NCBI GenBank assembly: GCA_025451595.1
Contig: JANWKD010000011.1
Coordinates: forward strand, 1 to 12,587
DNA: 12,587 nt
Source: Candidatus Babeliales bacterium
GTDB lineage: Bacteria; Babelota; Babeliae; Babelales; JANWKD01
Direction of reading: 5' to 3'
In this document: piece by piece, positions 1 to 7,759 of the stretch
How the letters are laid out: each line of letters begins with the position of its first letter
Position numbering within the stretch: the first letter of the stretch is position 1
Program-made: the position numbers and the translations under genes
Notes under the pieces: model-generated
The model's input: only the letters and a program-made list of their open reading frames with translations
The model's database searches: none
What the model was told of the DNA's origin: nothing

Positions 1-282
1 ATGACAATTGCTATCATCAATTTTTTCCGTTTGAATAGAATTTTTTACTAAATGCCGCACATTGTCAACGTCCGCATGCATGCGCAATTTTCGATCTAAC
101 ACTAACGCATTTAATAGCTCTTCATCAGAAAGAGTACTTTGTAACATTGAAATATAACCATTAATGGATTCGCACATATCTTGATGCGCTGATTTTTTAT
201 CAGGGAAATTTTTAGGCTCGCTATCGTGCGCGTTAGCAATACTCATCGATGTAAGTAATAGGATTGTGCTCAAATACTTCAT
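1..282 (-). CDS. small exported protein, C-terminus beyond window
   Basis: The first 94 codons are present and the frame is still open at the window edge. The N-terminus MKYLSTILLLTSMSIANA is a clear Sec signal peptide with an ANA cleavage site before His19. The mature part is polar and probably helical, with two Cys visible (in DMCES near residue 41 and SNC at the edge); I do not recognise the family. The start is supported by an AAGGAG ribosome site 8 bases upstream. Only 13 bases separate it from the VKOR gene, so it is the third gene of the LOG-VKOR operon. Its position after a disulfide-generating enzyme and its cysteines make a role as a redox partner or substrate possible, but no CxxC motif is visible in the part present. 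Confidence 0.75.
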   Translation of the reverse strand, partial: MKYLSTILLLTSMSIANAHDSEPKNFPDKKSAHQDMCESINGYISMLQSTLSDEELLNALVLDRKLRMHADVDNVRHLVKNSIQTEKIDDSNCH

Positions 283-295
283 TCTTCTACTCCTT

Positions 296-763
296 TTATA
301 ATTGAGGCAATGCATACAGATATTGTACATTATACGCAAATAACAGGTATAACAAAGTACCATTAATAACATACATTGCGGTACAAAGCAAACAAATTGT
401 TTTTAATTTAACATATAACAAATAAGCAAGGAATAGAGAATACAAGCACCCACATGCAATTATAATCTGCAGTGCCATATGTACCAATGGCATTGCATTG
501 GGATAAAAACGCAACTGATTGAATATTCCGAGCGACATGATACAAAAGTAAAAAGCAATAGCTAAAGTAGCATTAGAAAAAAATAATATCTGAGAATAGC
601 TACTTTTCATTGGCTTGGTGCAAGAAACGCGATCTGAAATATCACAAAATGGTTTGTAATTTGGATCGGCCTGAACTTTTTTCTCGGTAAAATAGGTATA
701 TGCTGCTATAACAAAACCAATAGATGCAATTAAAACAATATATACATAAAAATAGTATATCAT
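296..763 (-). CDS. VKOR-family membrane thiol oxidoreductase
   Basis: A 155-residue protein with about four to five membrane helices (roughly residues 4-24, 58-80, 92-118, 124-148). The four cysteines characteristic of vitamin K epoxide reductase homologues are present: a loop pair C40 and C48 (CDISDRVSC) and the quinone-side active-site pair C124-L-L-C127 at the start of the last helix. Bacterial VKOR proteins re-oxidise a periplasmic thioredoxin-fold partner and pass the electrons to quinone, replacing DsbB. Unlike many bacterial homologues it has no fused thioredoxin domain, so a separate partner must be encoded elsewhere or by the cut gene downstream. An AAGGAG site lies 5 bases before the ATG; 12 bases separate it from the upstream LOG gene, implying one operon. 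Family assignment is firm from the Cys pattern and length; the partner is unknown. Confidence 0.88.
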   Translation of the reverse strand: MIYYFYVYIVLIASIGFVIAAYTYFTEKKVQADPNYKPFCDISDRVSCTKPMKSSYSQILFFSNATLAIAFYFCIMSLGIFNQLRFYPNAMPLVHMALQIIIACGCLYSLFLAYLLYVKLKTICLLCTAMYVINGTLLYLLFAYNVQYLYALPQL

Positions 764-775
764 AATTCTCCTTCT

Positions 776-1495
776 TTACTGTCGTTCTTTTTTTTCATGA
801 GCTTTTGTAGGGTCACTAAGCATTCTGCTATAATGCTTTTTAATAATTTCAAACGCTTCGTCAATATCATCAGTGACCGTAATAAGTTCCATATCTTGAT
901 CTAAAATTAATGCTTCTTTTTTTAACGCAACTTCAGTAAGCCACTTAATAAAAGAAGCCCAATAATCTTTCCCTATGAGAATAACTTGAATATGGGGCAA
1001 TTTCTCTATTTGAATCAGAGTCATGACTTCACCAAATTCATCGAGTGTCCCAAATCCCCCCGGAAAAAAAATAAATGCATCTGCATATTGAATTAATAAC
1101 CATTTTCGTGCAAAAAAATAATCGGTCATTATTTTTTCTTGTATACAAAGACTTTGTTCAAACCCTTCTTCTAATCCTTTTACATTAATACCCACACTAC
1201 GAGCTTTAATTTTTCGTGGATCATAGTGCGATGCGCCACAATTTGCTGCTTCCATAATACCATGACCACCACCGGTCATGACTGATATATTTGCTTGACT
1301 TAATTTATATCCTAATTGATGAGCTAACCGGGTATAAGGGCTATCCATTTTAATAAGATGACCACCGAAAATAGAAACGCGGGGTTTAGGTAATGCCGAT
1401 ATTTTCCAAATACCATAAATAATTTGAAAATTAGCTTTTAACAACCGCCATAAGAGAACAATTGAATCTAGTATACGTTTAACTATTTCATTCAC
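776..1495 (-). CDS. LOG-family (TIGR00730-type) Rossmann protein
   Basis: A 239-residue protein with the hallmarks of the LOG/'lysine decarboxylase-like' family: SIFGG (41-45), MTGGGHGIMEA (73-83), an Arg-Lys pair at 130-131, and the signature PGGFGTLDE (145-153). Characterised members hydrolyse nucleoside 5'-monophosphates to free base and ribose 5-phosphate (cytokinin activation in plants, purine nucleotide hydrolysis in bacteria); the catalytic Glu and Arg are retained as E153 and R130. Older annotations as lysine decarboxylase are wrong for this fold. A 38-residue amphipathic, hydrophobic N-terminal extension precedes the fold and may touch the membrane. The start codon is GTG (plus-strand CAC at 1493-1495) with only a weak upstream GAG; no ATG occurs in frame before residue 50, which would remove the first strand. 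It is the promoter-proximal gene of the three-gene operon. Confidence 0.87.
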   Translation of the reverse strand: MNEIVKRILDSIVLLWRLLKANFQIIYGIWKISALPKPRVSIFGGHLIKMDSPYTRLAHQLGYKLSQANISVMTGGGHGIMEAANCGASHYDPRKIKARSVGINVKGLEEGFEQSLCIQEKIMTDYFFARKWLLIQYADAFIFFPGGFGTLDEFGEVMTLIQIEKLPHIQVILIGKDYWASFIKWLTEVALKKEALILDQDMELITVTDDIDEAFEIIKKHYSRMLSDPTKAHEKKERQ

Positions 1496-1649
1496 TATAA
1501 ATCTCAGTTTTTAAAAAATATAAAAAAATAGACTTATTATCACGATACTTAAAATTTTTACATAAAATAAATAGCCTAATAATTAAAAATATAATTACCT
1601 TTTATCCAAAGTTTTTGCATATTAATAAAAAAACATAAGGAACTTAATA

Positions 1650-2549
1650 ATGTGGCATGCATATCATTATTTATTTTTTCTAATATTCATTGCAGTATCA
1701 TTGACTGGCCAGACCATACAAAGTAAGAACAATTATTCTCCTTGGTTCAAATCATTTGATACCAAAAAAAGCGATTCATCTGAATCTCTTATAAAAATAT
1801 TTCCGGGACCACTTTTTAGTCTTGGCCAAAATATTTTGGATGAAGGAAATTTTAGTATTGCATTATATGACGAATATGACCAAGCAAAGAACTTCAAAGT
1901 TTTTATTAATGAATTTACTTTCTATTATGGCATTAAAGATTATCTTTCCATCACTCTTTATCTACCAATCATTGCGTTAAATAATCAACGTAATAAAAAA
2001 TCGTCCGGATTAGGTAACATATTACCGCAACTTGAGTATGTGTATTATTTAGAAGAGTTTCCCGATGCCTATAACCGCGGTACTATTTTTGCAGGAACCA
2101 CTTTTCCGGTCATACAACAAAAAAATCCTCCTTTAGGTTCGCCGTCGTGGGGAGTTCTTATTGGAAGCACTGCTTGCCACAATTCAACCCACGTATATGC
2201 TTTTGGTTCTGCCGCAGCATTACTATTTATGCATGATAAAAATAGATGGGGCAACCAATATTATTACGAAATGGGAATTGGAACCACCCTAATACATAAA
2301 CCGAATCGATATCATTTTTCTACAATTTTAGAATTGAATGGTGTTTATTTTAGTTCACGTCGAGATAACAATTCCATAGATCCTAATTCCGGATTTAATG
2401 TTATTTTTTTTGGACCAGGCCTTCGATTACGCATTAATAAGTTTTTATTTCAGTTCGGTTTTCAAATGCCAATTGGTCAAGAATTCTTTGGCCATCAAGA
2501 TGATAGCATAGATTATCGACTTGCTTTTTTTGTCAGTTGGGAATTTTAA
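1650..2549 (+). CDS. probable outer-membrane beta-barrel protein
   Basis: A 299-residue protein with a hydrophobic N-terminal signal (residues about 5-20, cleavage probably just after). The rest is rich in alternating aromatic and polar residues in short strands separated by Gly, Asn and Asp turns. It ends FFVSWEF, a terminal strand finishing in Phe, which is the recognition signature used by the BAM machinery. Segments such as YGIKDYLSITLYLPI and FGPGLRLRI resemble the strands of the MetA-like 'transporter' barrel family, but this resemblance is my judgement and not a search result. An AAGGAA ribosome site precedes the ATG at 1650. It stands alone and is divergent from the LOG operon; the 154-base intergenic region must hold both promoters but is so AT-rich that I cannot pick them out. 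Confidence 0.7.
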   Translation: MWHAYHYLFFLIFIAVSLTGQTIQSKNNYSPWFKSFDTKKSDSSESLIKIFPGPLFSLGQNILDEGNFSIALYDEYDQAKNFKVFINEFTFYYGIKDYLSITLYLPIIALNNQRNKKSSGLGNILPQLEYVYYLEEFPDAYNRGTIFAGTTFPVIQQKNPPLGSPSWGVLIGSTACHNSTHVYAFGSAAALLFMHDKNRWGNQYYYEMGIGTTLIHKPNRYHFSTILELNGVYFSSRRDNNSIDPNSGFNVIFFGPGLRLRINKFLFQFGFQMPIGQEFFGHQDDSIDYRLAFFVSWEF

Positions 2550-2550
2550 A

Positions 2551-2901
2551 TTATTGCCATATTTGGATATGTTGTATTTCTATACGAGCGCCCAATAATT
2601 GTAATCGTTGCTTAATGCATTCTGCTTCTTCGTGAGTATCAACTTCTGCAACAACTGCAGGTGGATTATCGATAATTTGTTTTGCAGCGGCTGAACCTAA
2701 TGAGTTGTTGCACTCACGTATGGCTTTAAAAACATGTATCTTCTCCAAACCCACCTCAATTAAGCACAATCGATACAGCTTTTGCTCAGAAAGTGAGTAG
2801 ATTCTTGTGGTTTCTAACGTTCTTGTCTTTTTAGACATGCCCATTACTATGCTTATCTTAAAACTCACCAGGAAAAATATAACAACTATTTTTAAAAACA
2901 T
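2551..2901 (-). CDS. stand-alone L7/L12 C-terminal-domain-like protein
   Basis: A 116-residue protein whose residues about 41-113 match the C-terminal domain of ribosomal protein L7/L12: EKIHVFKAIRE (53-63), then a Leu-Gly and AAAK (68-74), then a PAVV and a DTHEEAECIKQRLQLLGA helix. Residues equivalent to the factor-binding positions of E. coli L12 (K65, K70, R73, K84) are kept as K54, K59, R62 and K74. The L12 N-terminal dimerisation domain and hinge are absent. Instead there is a hydrophobic segment at 1-19 resembling a signal or membrane anchor. The start is uncertain: Met20 and Met22 follow that segment, and no strong ribosome site is seen before any of the three. If Met22 is used, the product is a small cytosolic domain. 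Its stop lies one base beyond the stop of the convergent barrel gene. Confidence 0.72.
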   Translation of the reverse strand: MFLKIVVIFFLVSFKISIVMGMSKKTRTLETTRIYSLSEQKLYRLCLIEVGLEKIHVFKAIRECNNSLGSAAAKQIIDNPPAVVAEVDTHEEAECIKQRLQLLGARIEIQHIQIWQ

Positions 2902-2957
2902 ACATAGTCCCGAAATCGTTAAATCTCATTTATTATAGCGAAAACTTTTAAAATTCC

Positions 2958-2975
2958 TAATGCGTAGCTGCATTA
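2958..2975. repeat. short inverted repeat in divergent promoter region
   Basis: TAATGC and GCATTA flank a six-base centre (18 bp in total). It lies 57 bases upstream of the L7/L12-like gene and 130 bases upstream of the Nramp gene, where an operator would be expected. It does not match a Fur or MntR box that I know, and in AT-rich DNA a six-base palindrome can arise by chance. Confidence 0.2.
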
Positions 2976-3104
2976 ATCAGCAAAATGAATCTATCTTATT
3001 TTTTACCTACGCGAACATTTGAGCTCATAACAATTTATTAAACTTCAAATCTATAGTAATCTTATGAGAGTAGTTAAATACTTTTTAAAATCATCATCAG
3101 AACA

Positions 3105-4400
3105 ATGCAACAGATTAAACATATTTCAACAATCAAGATCAGAATTCACCAAATTCTTCATCTCAATTTTTGGAAAAAACTATTATCATTTACTGGACCG
3201 GGTTATTTGGTAGCGGTCGGTTATATGGACCCCGGCAATTGGGCAACTGATCTTGCTGGCGGATCACAATTTGGTTATTCGCTGCTCTCTATTATTTTAA
3301 TTTCAAACCTGATGGCCATAGTTTTACAATATTTGGCATTAAAATTGGGTATTGCAACAGGTAAGGACCTTGCTCAAGCGTGCAGAGATTATTATTCAAA
3401 AAAAACAGCTTTTGTATTATGGTTATTGGCTGAAATCGCCATCATCGCTTGCGACCTTGCAGAAGTAATCGGTTCTGCAATTGCACTCAATCTGCTATTT
3501 GGAATTCCGCTTATCGTAGGGGTAATTATTACCACATTTGATGTTCTTGTATTATTAATGCTTCAACAATATAGTTTTCGTTATTTAGAAACATTAGTAA
3601 TTGCTTTACTCGTTATTATTGCCTTATGCTTTGGCATTGAAATATTTTTAGCACAACCTTCGTTTATCCATATTCTTAAAGGGCTTATTCCTACATCCTC
3701 TTTAATTACTGATCCTTCTATGCTTTATCTTGCTATCGGCATCTTAGGAGCTACCGTAATGCCTCATAACTTGTACTTGCATTCGTCAATCGTGCAAACA
3801 AGAATGAGAAATCATGATGAGGTAACAAAACAAGAAGCAATTACGTTTATGGGTATTGATTCAACCATTGCGCTGTGCCTTTCATTTTTCATTAATGCTG
3901 CCATTTTAATTGTCGCCGCAGCAGTATTTCATAAACATGGCTATCACGCTATTGCTGAAATTCAAGATGCGTATCATTTGCTCTCTCCGCTTTTGGGTAC
4001 CAAAGTTGCAAGCTTTGTCTTTGCATTAGCCCTCTTAATGTCTGGGCAAAATGCAACTATTACCGGTACACTTGCTGGCCAAATTATCATGGAAGGATTT
4101 ATTAATTTTAAAATGAAACCATGGTTACGTCGGCTTATAAGTCGAAGTTTAACCGTAATGCCTGCAGCGGTTGGTGTTATCTTGTTTGGCGATAAGAGCC
4201 TTGCACATTTATTACTGTTAAGCCAAGTCATTTTAAGTTTTCAATTATGTTTTGCGATTGTTCCTTTGGTGCAATTTACTAACTCAGAACAAATTATGGG
4301 AAAATTTGTCAATCAAAAAGGAACACAAATCATTGCTTATGTTATCTCATTCACCATTATTATGTTAAATAGCTGGCTTATCTTTAAAACATGCTGCTAA
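3105..4400 (+). CDS. mntH: Nramp-family Mn2+/Fe2+ importer (MntH-like)
   Basis: A 431-residue inner-membrane protein with about 11 membrane helices and the diagnostic Nramp motifs. DPGN at 42-45 in helix 1 supplies the metal ligands D42 and N45. ATVMPHNLYLHS at 216-227 in helix 6 supplies M219 and the conserved His221. A conserved GQNATITGTLAGQ segment (314-326) is also present. Characterised bacterial members import Mn2+, and Fe2+ to a lesser degree, with protons. The Met in helix 6 is the residue associated with selectivity for transition metals over Ca2+ and Mg2+, so it is a true metal importer and not a Mg-type relative. The length is normal for the family. No obvious ribosome site precedes the ATG, but no other Met precedes the DPGN motif apart from M41. 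It is monocistronic and convergent with the ankyrin gene; a -10-like TATAGT sits at 3052-3057. Confidence 0.93.
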   Translation: MQQIKHISTIKIRIHQILHLNFWKKLLSFTGPGYLVAVGYMDPGNWATDLAGGSQFGYSLLSIILISNLMAIVLQYLALKLGIATGKDLAQACRDYYSKKTAFVLWLLAEIAIIACDLAEVIGSAIALNLLFGIPLIVGVIITTFDVLVLLMLQQYSFRYLETLVIALLVIIALCFGIEIFLAQPSFIHILKGLIPTSSLITDPSMLYLAIGILGATVMPHNLYLHSSIVQTRMRNHDEVTKQEAITFMGIDSTIALCLSFFINAAILIVAAAVFHKHGYHAIAEIQDAYHLLSPLLGTKVASFVFALALLMSGQNATITGTLAGQIIMEGFINFKMKPWLRRLISRSLTVMPAAVGVILFGDKSLAHLLLLSQVILSFQLCFAIVPLVQFTNSEQIMGKFVNQKGTQIIAYVISFTIIMLNSWLIFKTCC

Positions 4401-4434
4401 AAGACTAAATATTAATCTATTATTTTTCTATTAT

Positions 4435-6954
4435 TCACTTCATTGTCTTTGATTGCCATTTTTCATGCATCTGCTTCTTGATTTCTTGCTTAATCAATTC
4501 TTCAATCTCTCGATTGCCTTTTAATCGCGCATGCATAAGTGCATCGCAATCGTTATTATCTTGTATATCAACGCGAGCACCAGATTTTAGTAATAATGAA
4601 ACAAGCTGTTTATTTCTTTGGTCAATGGCATAGATTAATGGCGTATAGCCCTGGGACCATTGACTGTTGAGTAGTTGATCTAACATGTTATGTGAACGTG
4701 CATATTCGAGCAACACATATATTTTCTGAATATTATTTTGCTCAACTGCTTTTGAAAAGACACTTCGCCTATCCCAATTGGTATACGATGGATCTGCCCC
4801 ATTTGATAATAACAGTTTGAGTTCTTTACCTTTAGCAACATGATTCAAAGCACTGCTTAAATTGCTTTTACCTTCAGTAGTAAGTGGTAAAGAAAGCTTA
4901 CTGCATAAGAATTTGATATGTTTTAATTGGTTTTTTTTAAAAATCGATTGCTGAATTGCATTAATAACGATATCTTCCGGTAAATCAAGGTTTGGCTGAA
5001 TGGTAATCCCTTTAAGGCAATTCGATGACAGTTCTGGATATGTTAAGATATTCAAATTATGGCTATGCACCTTTAAACTATTCATATTTAGGTTTGCATT
5101 GTTATTTATTAACGTTACTACGGCTTGCCTATTCTTTGCCGTAAGGGCAGCGACGAGCGGTGTATGCCTATAATCTGACACATCATCAATGCTGGCACCT
5201 TTATCTATTAAATTCTGTATAAAATATGAATTTGCATAGCGTGCTGCATGATGTAATGTTGTTTGAAAACTTGCATTGGTATAATTGACTGATACATGTT
5301 GGCTCAATAGATAATCAAAATTTTTTTTCGCTTGTAAACAAATAGCTGCTTCAAGCAACGTTGTTCCATGATGATACAATGGTTCATTTAAATCGCTCCC
5401 ATTGGTCAATTCTTTGAACGTATTAAGATCATCATAACGTAGAGAACTGATTAACTGAATTTTGTCTGGAATTGCGCCAGTAGCATCTGCATAATAGACT
5501 AAACTATTTTTATCGAATAACTTTTTTAATAAATCAAAGGTACATTTATACTCTTTTTTATTACAATCTGTTCTAGAAGGTCCTTTGAAAATAGCCTCTT
5601 CTTGGCGGTCAGCAATAATATCTTTTAGTGCAATACGTTTCATGAAGTAACGAACAATATGTTCATAGCCATATAACGCTGCTGTTGATAATGGCGTTCT
5701 TCCAAAATTATTTTGAATATGCGGACTTGCATTGTTTTTTAATAATAACTCAATCATTGCGCCATTATTATTAACAACTGCGATATCTAAGGCCGTGCGC
5801 CCTACATAATTTCGGTCATCGAGTGGAACGCCATGATGAACAAGAAATACTCCTGTCGCAAAATTTTCTTTTTTACGAGCACAATGCATTAATAACGTTT
5901 CTTCATTCTCATCTTTTACCTCCTTTAAGTTCAGATCAATTTTATTTTGACATATTTTTTGTAACAGATCGCCATTCGTATTATTTACTATATACAATAG
6001 TAATCCCGGATACAGAGAAGGCTTTTTTTCTAATACCTTCGTGATAATTTGATTATCATGACAGAGCACTGCAGCTTTTACTGGCGATTGTCCCCAACGA
6101 CCTTTTTTATTAACATCCGCCCCTTTTTTGAGTAAGTACAAAGCGCTCTCTGTTGCATGCGAAGAAATTGCACAAGTAAGTGCCGTTGATTCCTGATCTT
6201 CACTCAGTTCATCCTTATCTACACCTTTGTTTATTTTATCCCCAGAAAACTCTGGCTGGCTATACCCAGATGACAGGTCGTTTTCCGGGGTCCCCGATAC
6301 TGGGTCCCAATCGCAAGATTGGGTTAAAACCACGGTCTTTAATCGGTGCGTGGGGTTTATTAACCATTTTGCCAATTGAATGTTATTGGCGCTCGCTGCA
6401 TGCATCAACAGTGTGCACGGTGGTTGTTGTGATTGAGCATATATGTTCGCACCCCGGTCAATTAAGATTTTACATGCGTCAATATTCTCTTTGTTACGCG
6501 CTGCAAGAACCAGTAAGGTGTTCTGATTTTTATCCAGTGGCGCATTAACATCAATATATTTGCACACAGTGTTCAATGCATCATTGTTATCAAATAATAC
6601 GGCAGTTTTAGCAAAATTAACTAATACTGGTTTAAGTTCTTCTCGCGCTTGCGGTGTCTTCATCGCATTCATTTGCGATGTAATAAGATCCTGCAGATGT
6701 GACGCATGCCCCATAATGGATGCTTTGCCTGCTACAGCAAAATCGTCTTTATAATCAGATAAAAATGAGACGTATTCTGCATTATCGCTATCTAATTGTG
6801 TATACGAAATATTATTTGAAATTATGTATGTGGCCCCTTTAAATTTCAAACTTGTTATTTCTTTATTCATGCCAAATAGCAGATTGATACTATTTAATAC
6901 TATTAATAGATAACTCTTTTTTATGTTCGCTTTATTTGGCCAAAGATTAGACAT
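4435..6954 (-). CDS. large exported ankyrin-repeat protein
   Basis: An 839-residue protein with about 14 ankyrin repeats of about 30-33 residues. The clearest begin near residues 144, 178, 256, 287, 351, 384, 417, 529, 563, 595, 697, 768 and 801 (for example GRTALDIAVVNNNGAMIELL and GYTPLIYAIDQRNKQLVSLL). The N-terminus has Lys12-Lys13 followed by a hydrophobic stretch to LLFG, which looks like a Sec signal peptide, then Met29. An AAGGAGAGGA ribosome site sits just before the first ATG, and none is found before Met29, so the long start is preferred. Residues about 201-238 are not ankyrin-like; they are encoded by a GC-rich hairpin cluster described separately. Exported ankyrin proteins of intracellular bacteria often bind host proteins, but no target or secretion signal other than Sec is visible. 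The C-terminal 20 residues are highly charged. Confidence 0.9.
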   Translation of the reverse strand: MSNLWPNKANIKKSYLLIVLNSINLLFGMNKEITSLKFKGATYIISNNISYTQLDSDNAEYVSFLSDYKDDFAVAGKASIMGHASHLQDLITSQMNAMKTPQAREELKPVLVNFAKTAVLFDNNDALNTVCKYIDVNAPLDKNQNTLLVLAARNKENIDACKILIDRGANIYAQSQQPPCTLLMHAASANNIQLAKWLINPTHRLKTVVLTQSCDWDPVSGTPENDLSSGYSQPEFSGDKINKGVDKDELSEDQESTALTCAISSHATESALYLLKKGADVNKKGRWGQSPVKAAVLCHDNQIITKVLEKKPSLYPGLLLYIVNNTNGDLLQKICQNKIDLNLKEVKDENEETLLMHCARKKENFATGVFLVHHGVPLDDRNYVGRTALDIAVVNNNGAMIELLLKNNASPHIQNNFGRTPLSTAALYGYEHIVRYFMKRIALKDIIADRQEEAIFKGPSRTDCNKKEYKCTFDLLKKLFDKNSLVYYADATGAIPDKIQLISSLRYDDLNTFKELTNGSDLNEPLYHHGTTLLEAAICLQAKKNFDYLLSQHVSVNYTNASFQTTLHHAARYANSYFIQNLIDKGASIDDVSDYRHTPLVAALTAKNRQAVVTLINNNANLNMNSLKVHSHNLNILTYPELSSNCLKGITIQPNLDLPEDIVINAIQQSIFKKNQLKHIKFLCSKLSLPLTTEGKSNLSSALNHVAKGKELKLLLSNGADPSYTNWDRRSVFSKAVEQNNIQKIYVLLEYARSHNMLDQLLNSQWSQGYTPLIYAIDQRNKQLVSLLLKSGARVDIQDNNDCDALMHARLKGNREIEELIKQEIKKQMHEKWQSKTMK
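6242..6353. repeat. GC-rich palindromic element inserted in frame in the ankyrin gene
   Basis: About 54% G+C in a gene otherwise near 35%. It contains several inverted repeats: CCAGA/TCTGG (6242-6255), ACCCAG/CTGGGT (6264-6269 with 6300-6305), GGGGTCCCC (6287-6295), CCCAATC-GCAA-GATTGGG (6306-6323) and CCACG/CGTGG (6330-6334 with 6349-6353). It encodes residues 201-238 of the ankyrin protein, including DWDPVSGTPENDLSSG, without breaking the frame. The composition, the hairpins and the in-frame tolerance resemble the palindromic elements found inside Rickettsia genes (RPE) and similar intergenic repeats. The family is not identified, and no second copy is present in this window. Confidence 0.6.
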
Positions 6955-7019
6955 TCCTCTCCTTCATTTGAAAATTTAGTCTGAAGGATAGCACAAATAT
7001 TTTTTTTTAACGATCCCGT

Positions 7020-7046
7020 TTTATATAAAATAATAGGTATAGTCAA
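7020..7046 (-). promoter_or_regulatory. candidate promoter of the ankyrin gene
   Basis: On the minus strand, TTGACT (7041-7046) is followed after 15 bases by TATAAA (7020-7025), about 65 bases before the ankyrin start. The -35 and -10 hexamers are good sigma-70 matches, but the spacing is shorter than the ideal 17. The region is AT-rich, so chance matches are possible. Confidence 0.35.
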
Positions 7047-7086
7047 AAGCCATATCGCCGCTCGCCAGTGCACAGAATATCAAACG

Positions 7087-7102
7087 AAGGCTTGCTCGCC
7101 TT
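7087..7102. terminator. small hairpin at the end of the 7101-7562 gene
   Basis: AAGGC and GCCTT form a 5-bp stem with a 6-base loop, overlapping the stop codon of the minus-strand gene. In the plus direction it is followed by AATTTTT; in the minus direction the T-run is poor (CGTTTG). It may be a weak terminator separating this gene from the ankyrin gene. The orientation is unclear. Confidence 0.25.
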
Positions 7103-7562
7103 AATTTTTAAGGGCTTTGAAAAGCAATTCCCGTACTAAATGTTCATTATAGGAAGAATAATTAATTCTTCCTTTTTCAAGCTCATTGTTCTCTTTTATT
7201 AGCTTGTGTACGCTATAATTATTAACGTACTTTGGTAAAGCCTTTGTTACTTCTTCTGGTTTCATTTCAAAATGAGTTGCGGTATTAAATAATTGATCAA
7301 AAAAATTTTCTAATTGATTTTGATCTGGTTGTTGTCCATTAAAGCGAGAAAGAAAAGTGTCATACGTAATAAATTTAGTATTCATTTTTTTAGTCGCAAA
7401 TTCGGCAACAAATTGACAGAAAAAATCCTCTTTACCCTCTCCTACTACGAACAGTCGCAATCCTCTTTCGTGTATTACTTCGGTGATTGTATGATTTTCC
7501 ATCGCAATAAGCGAGAGATATAGTACATTAAGCCCAAACAATAGTACAAATTTATGTATCAT
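7101..7562 (-). CDS. exported protein of unknown function
   Basis: A 153-residue protein I do not recognise. Residues 1-20 form a signal peptide (MIHKFVLLFGLNVLYLSLIA) followed by Met21-Glu-Asn. The mature part has a strand-like LRLFVVGEG (35-43), one Cys (C49), then mainly charged helices to the end. The RLFVVGEGKEDFF segment followed by KFITYDTF looks like an alternating strand-helix arrangement, but that is not enough to name a fold. An AAGGAG site 5 bases before the first ATG fixes the start; no ribosome site precedes Met21. It is transcribed divergently from the Cys-rich peptide gene and probably separately from the ankyrin gene 146 bases downstream. Confidence 0.7.
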   Translation of the reverse strand: MIHKFVLLFGLNVLYLSLIAMENHTITEVIHERGLRLFVVGEGKEDFFCQFVAEFATKKMNTKFITYDTFLSRFNGQQPDQNQLENFFDQLFNTATHFEMKPEEVTKALPKYVNNYSVHKLIKENNELEKGRINYSSYNEHLVRELLFKALKN

Positions 7563-7666
7563 TTTTCTCCTTTTTAAGAAAAAATTAACTTCATTACATT
7601 ACAAAATCACGGAACAAATAGTGAACTTTTGTAATTATTATACAAATGCAACATTATCATTTTGCG

Positions 7667-7696
7667 TTGACACTAGCAACATCGTCTTGATTTTAA
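7667..7696 (+). promoter_or_regulatory. candidate promoter for the Cys-rich peptide gene
   Basis: A perfect TTGACA (7667-7672) is followed 18 bases later by TTTTAA (7691-7696), a poor -10. It lies about 65 bases before the gene start. A second pair, TTGAAC (7715-7720) and TATAAA (7737-7742), is closer but would start transcription inside the ribosome site, so I prefer the first. Confidence 0.28.
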
Positions 7697-7759
7697 TTGC
7701 AAACTATTTTATCGTTGAACTTGGCGAATATATTATTATAAATCAAAGGAGAGGATATT

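Noticed and set aside
776..1495. Lysine decarboxylase
   Set aside because: The PGGxGTxxE signature identifies the LOG nucleotide-hydrolase fold; no PLP-binding features are present.
3974..4231. 85-codon minus-strand open frame inside the Nramp gene
   Set aside because: It is opposite conserved transporter helices and has no ribosome site or recognisable features.
4401..4434. Bidirectional terminator between the Nramp and ankyrin genes
   Set aside because: The 34 bases are AT-rich, but I see no convincing stem on either strand.
6180..6548. 122-codon plus-strand open frame opposite the ankyrin gene
   Set aside because: It is a shadow created partly by the GC-rich element; the ankyrin repeats on the other strand explain the coding signal.
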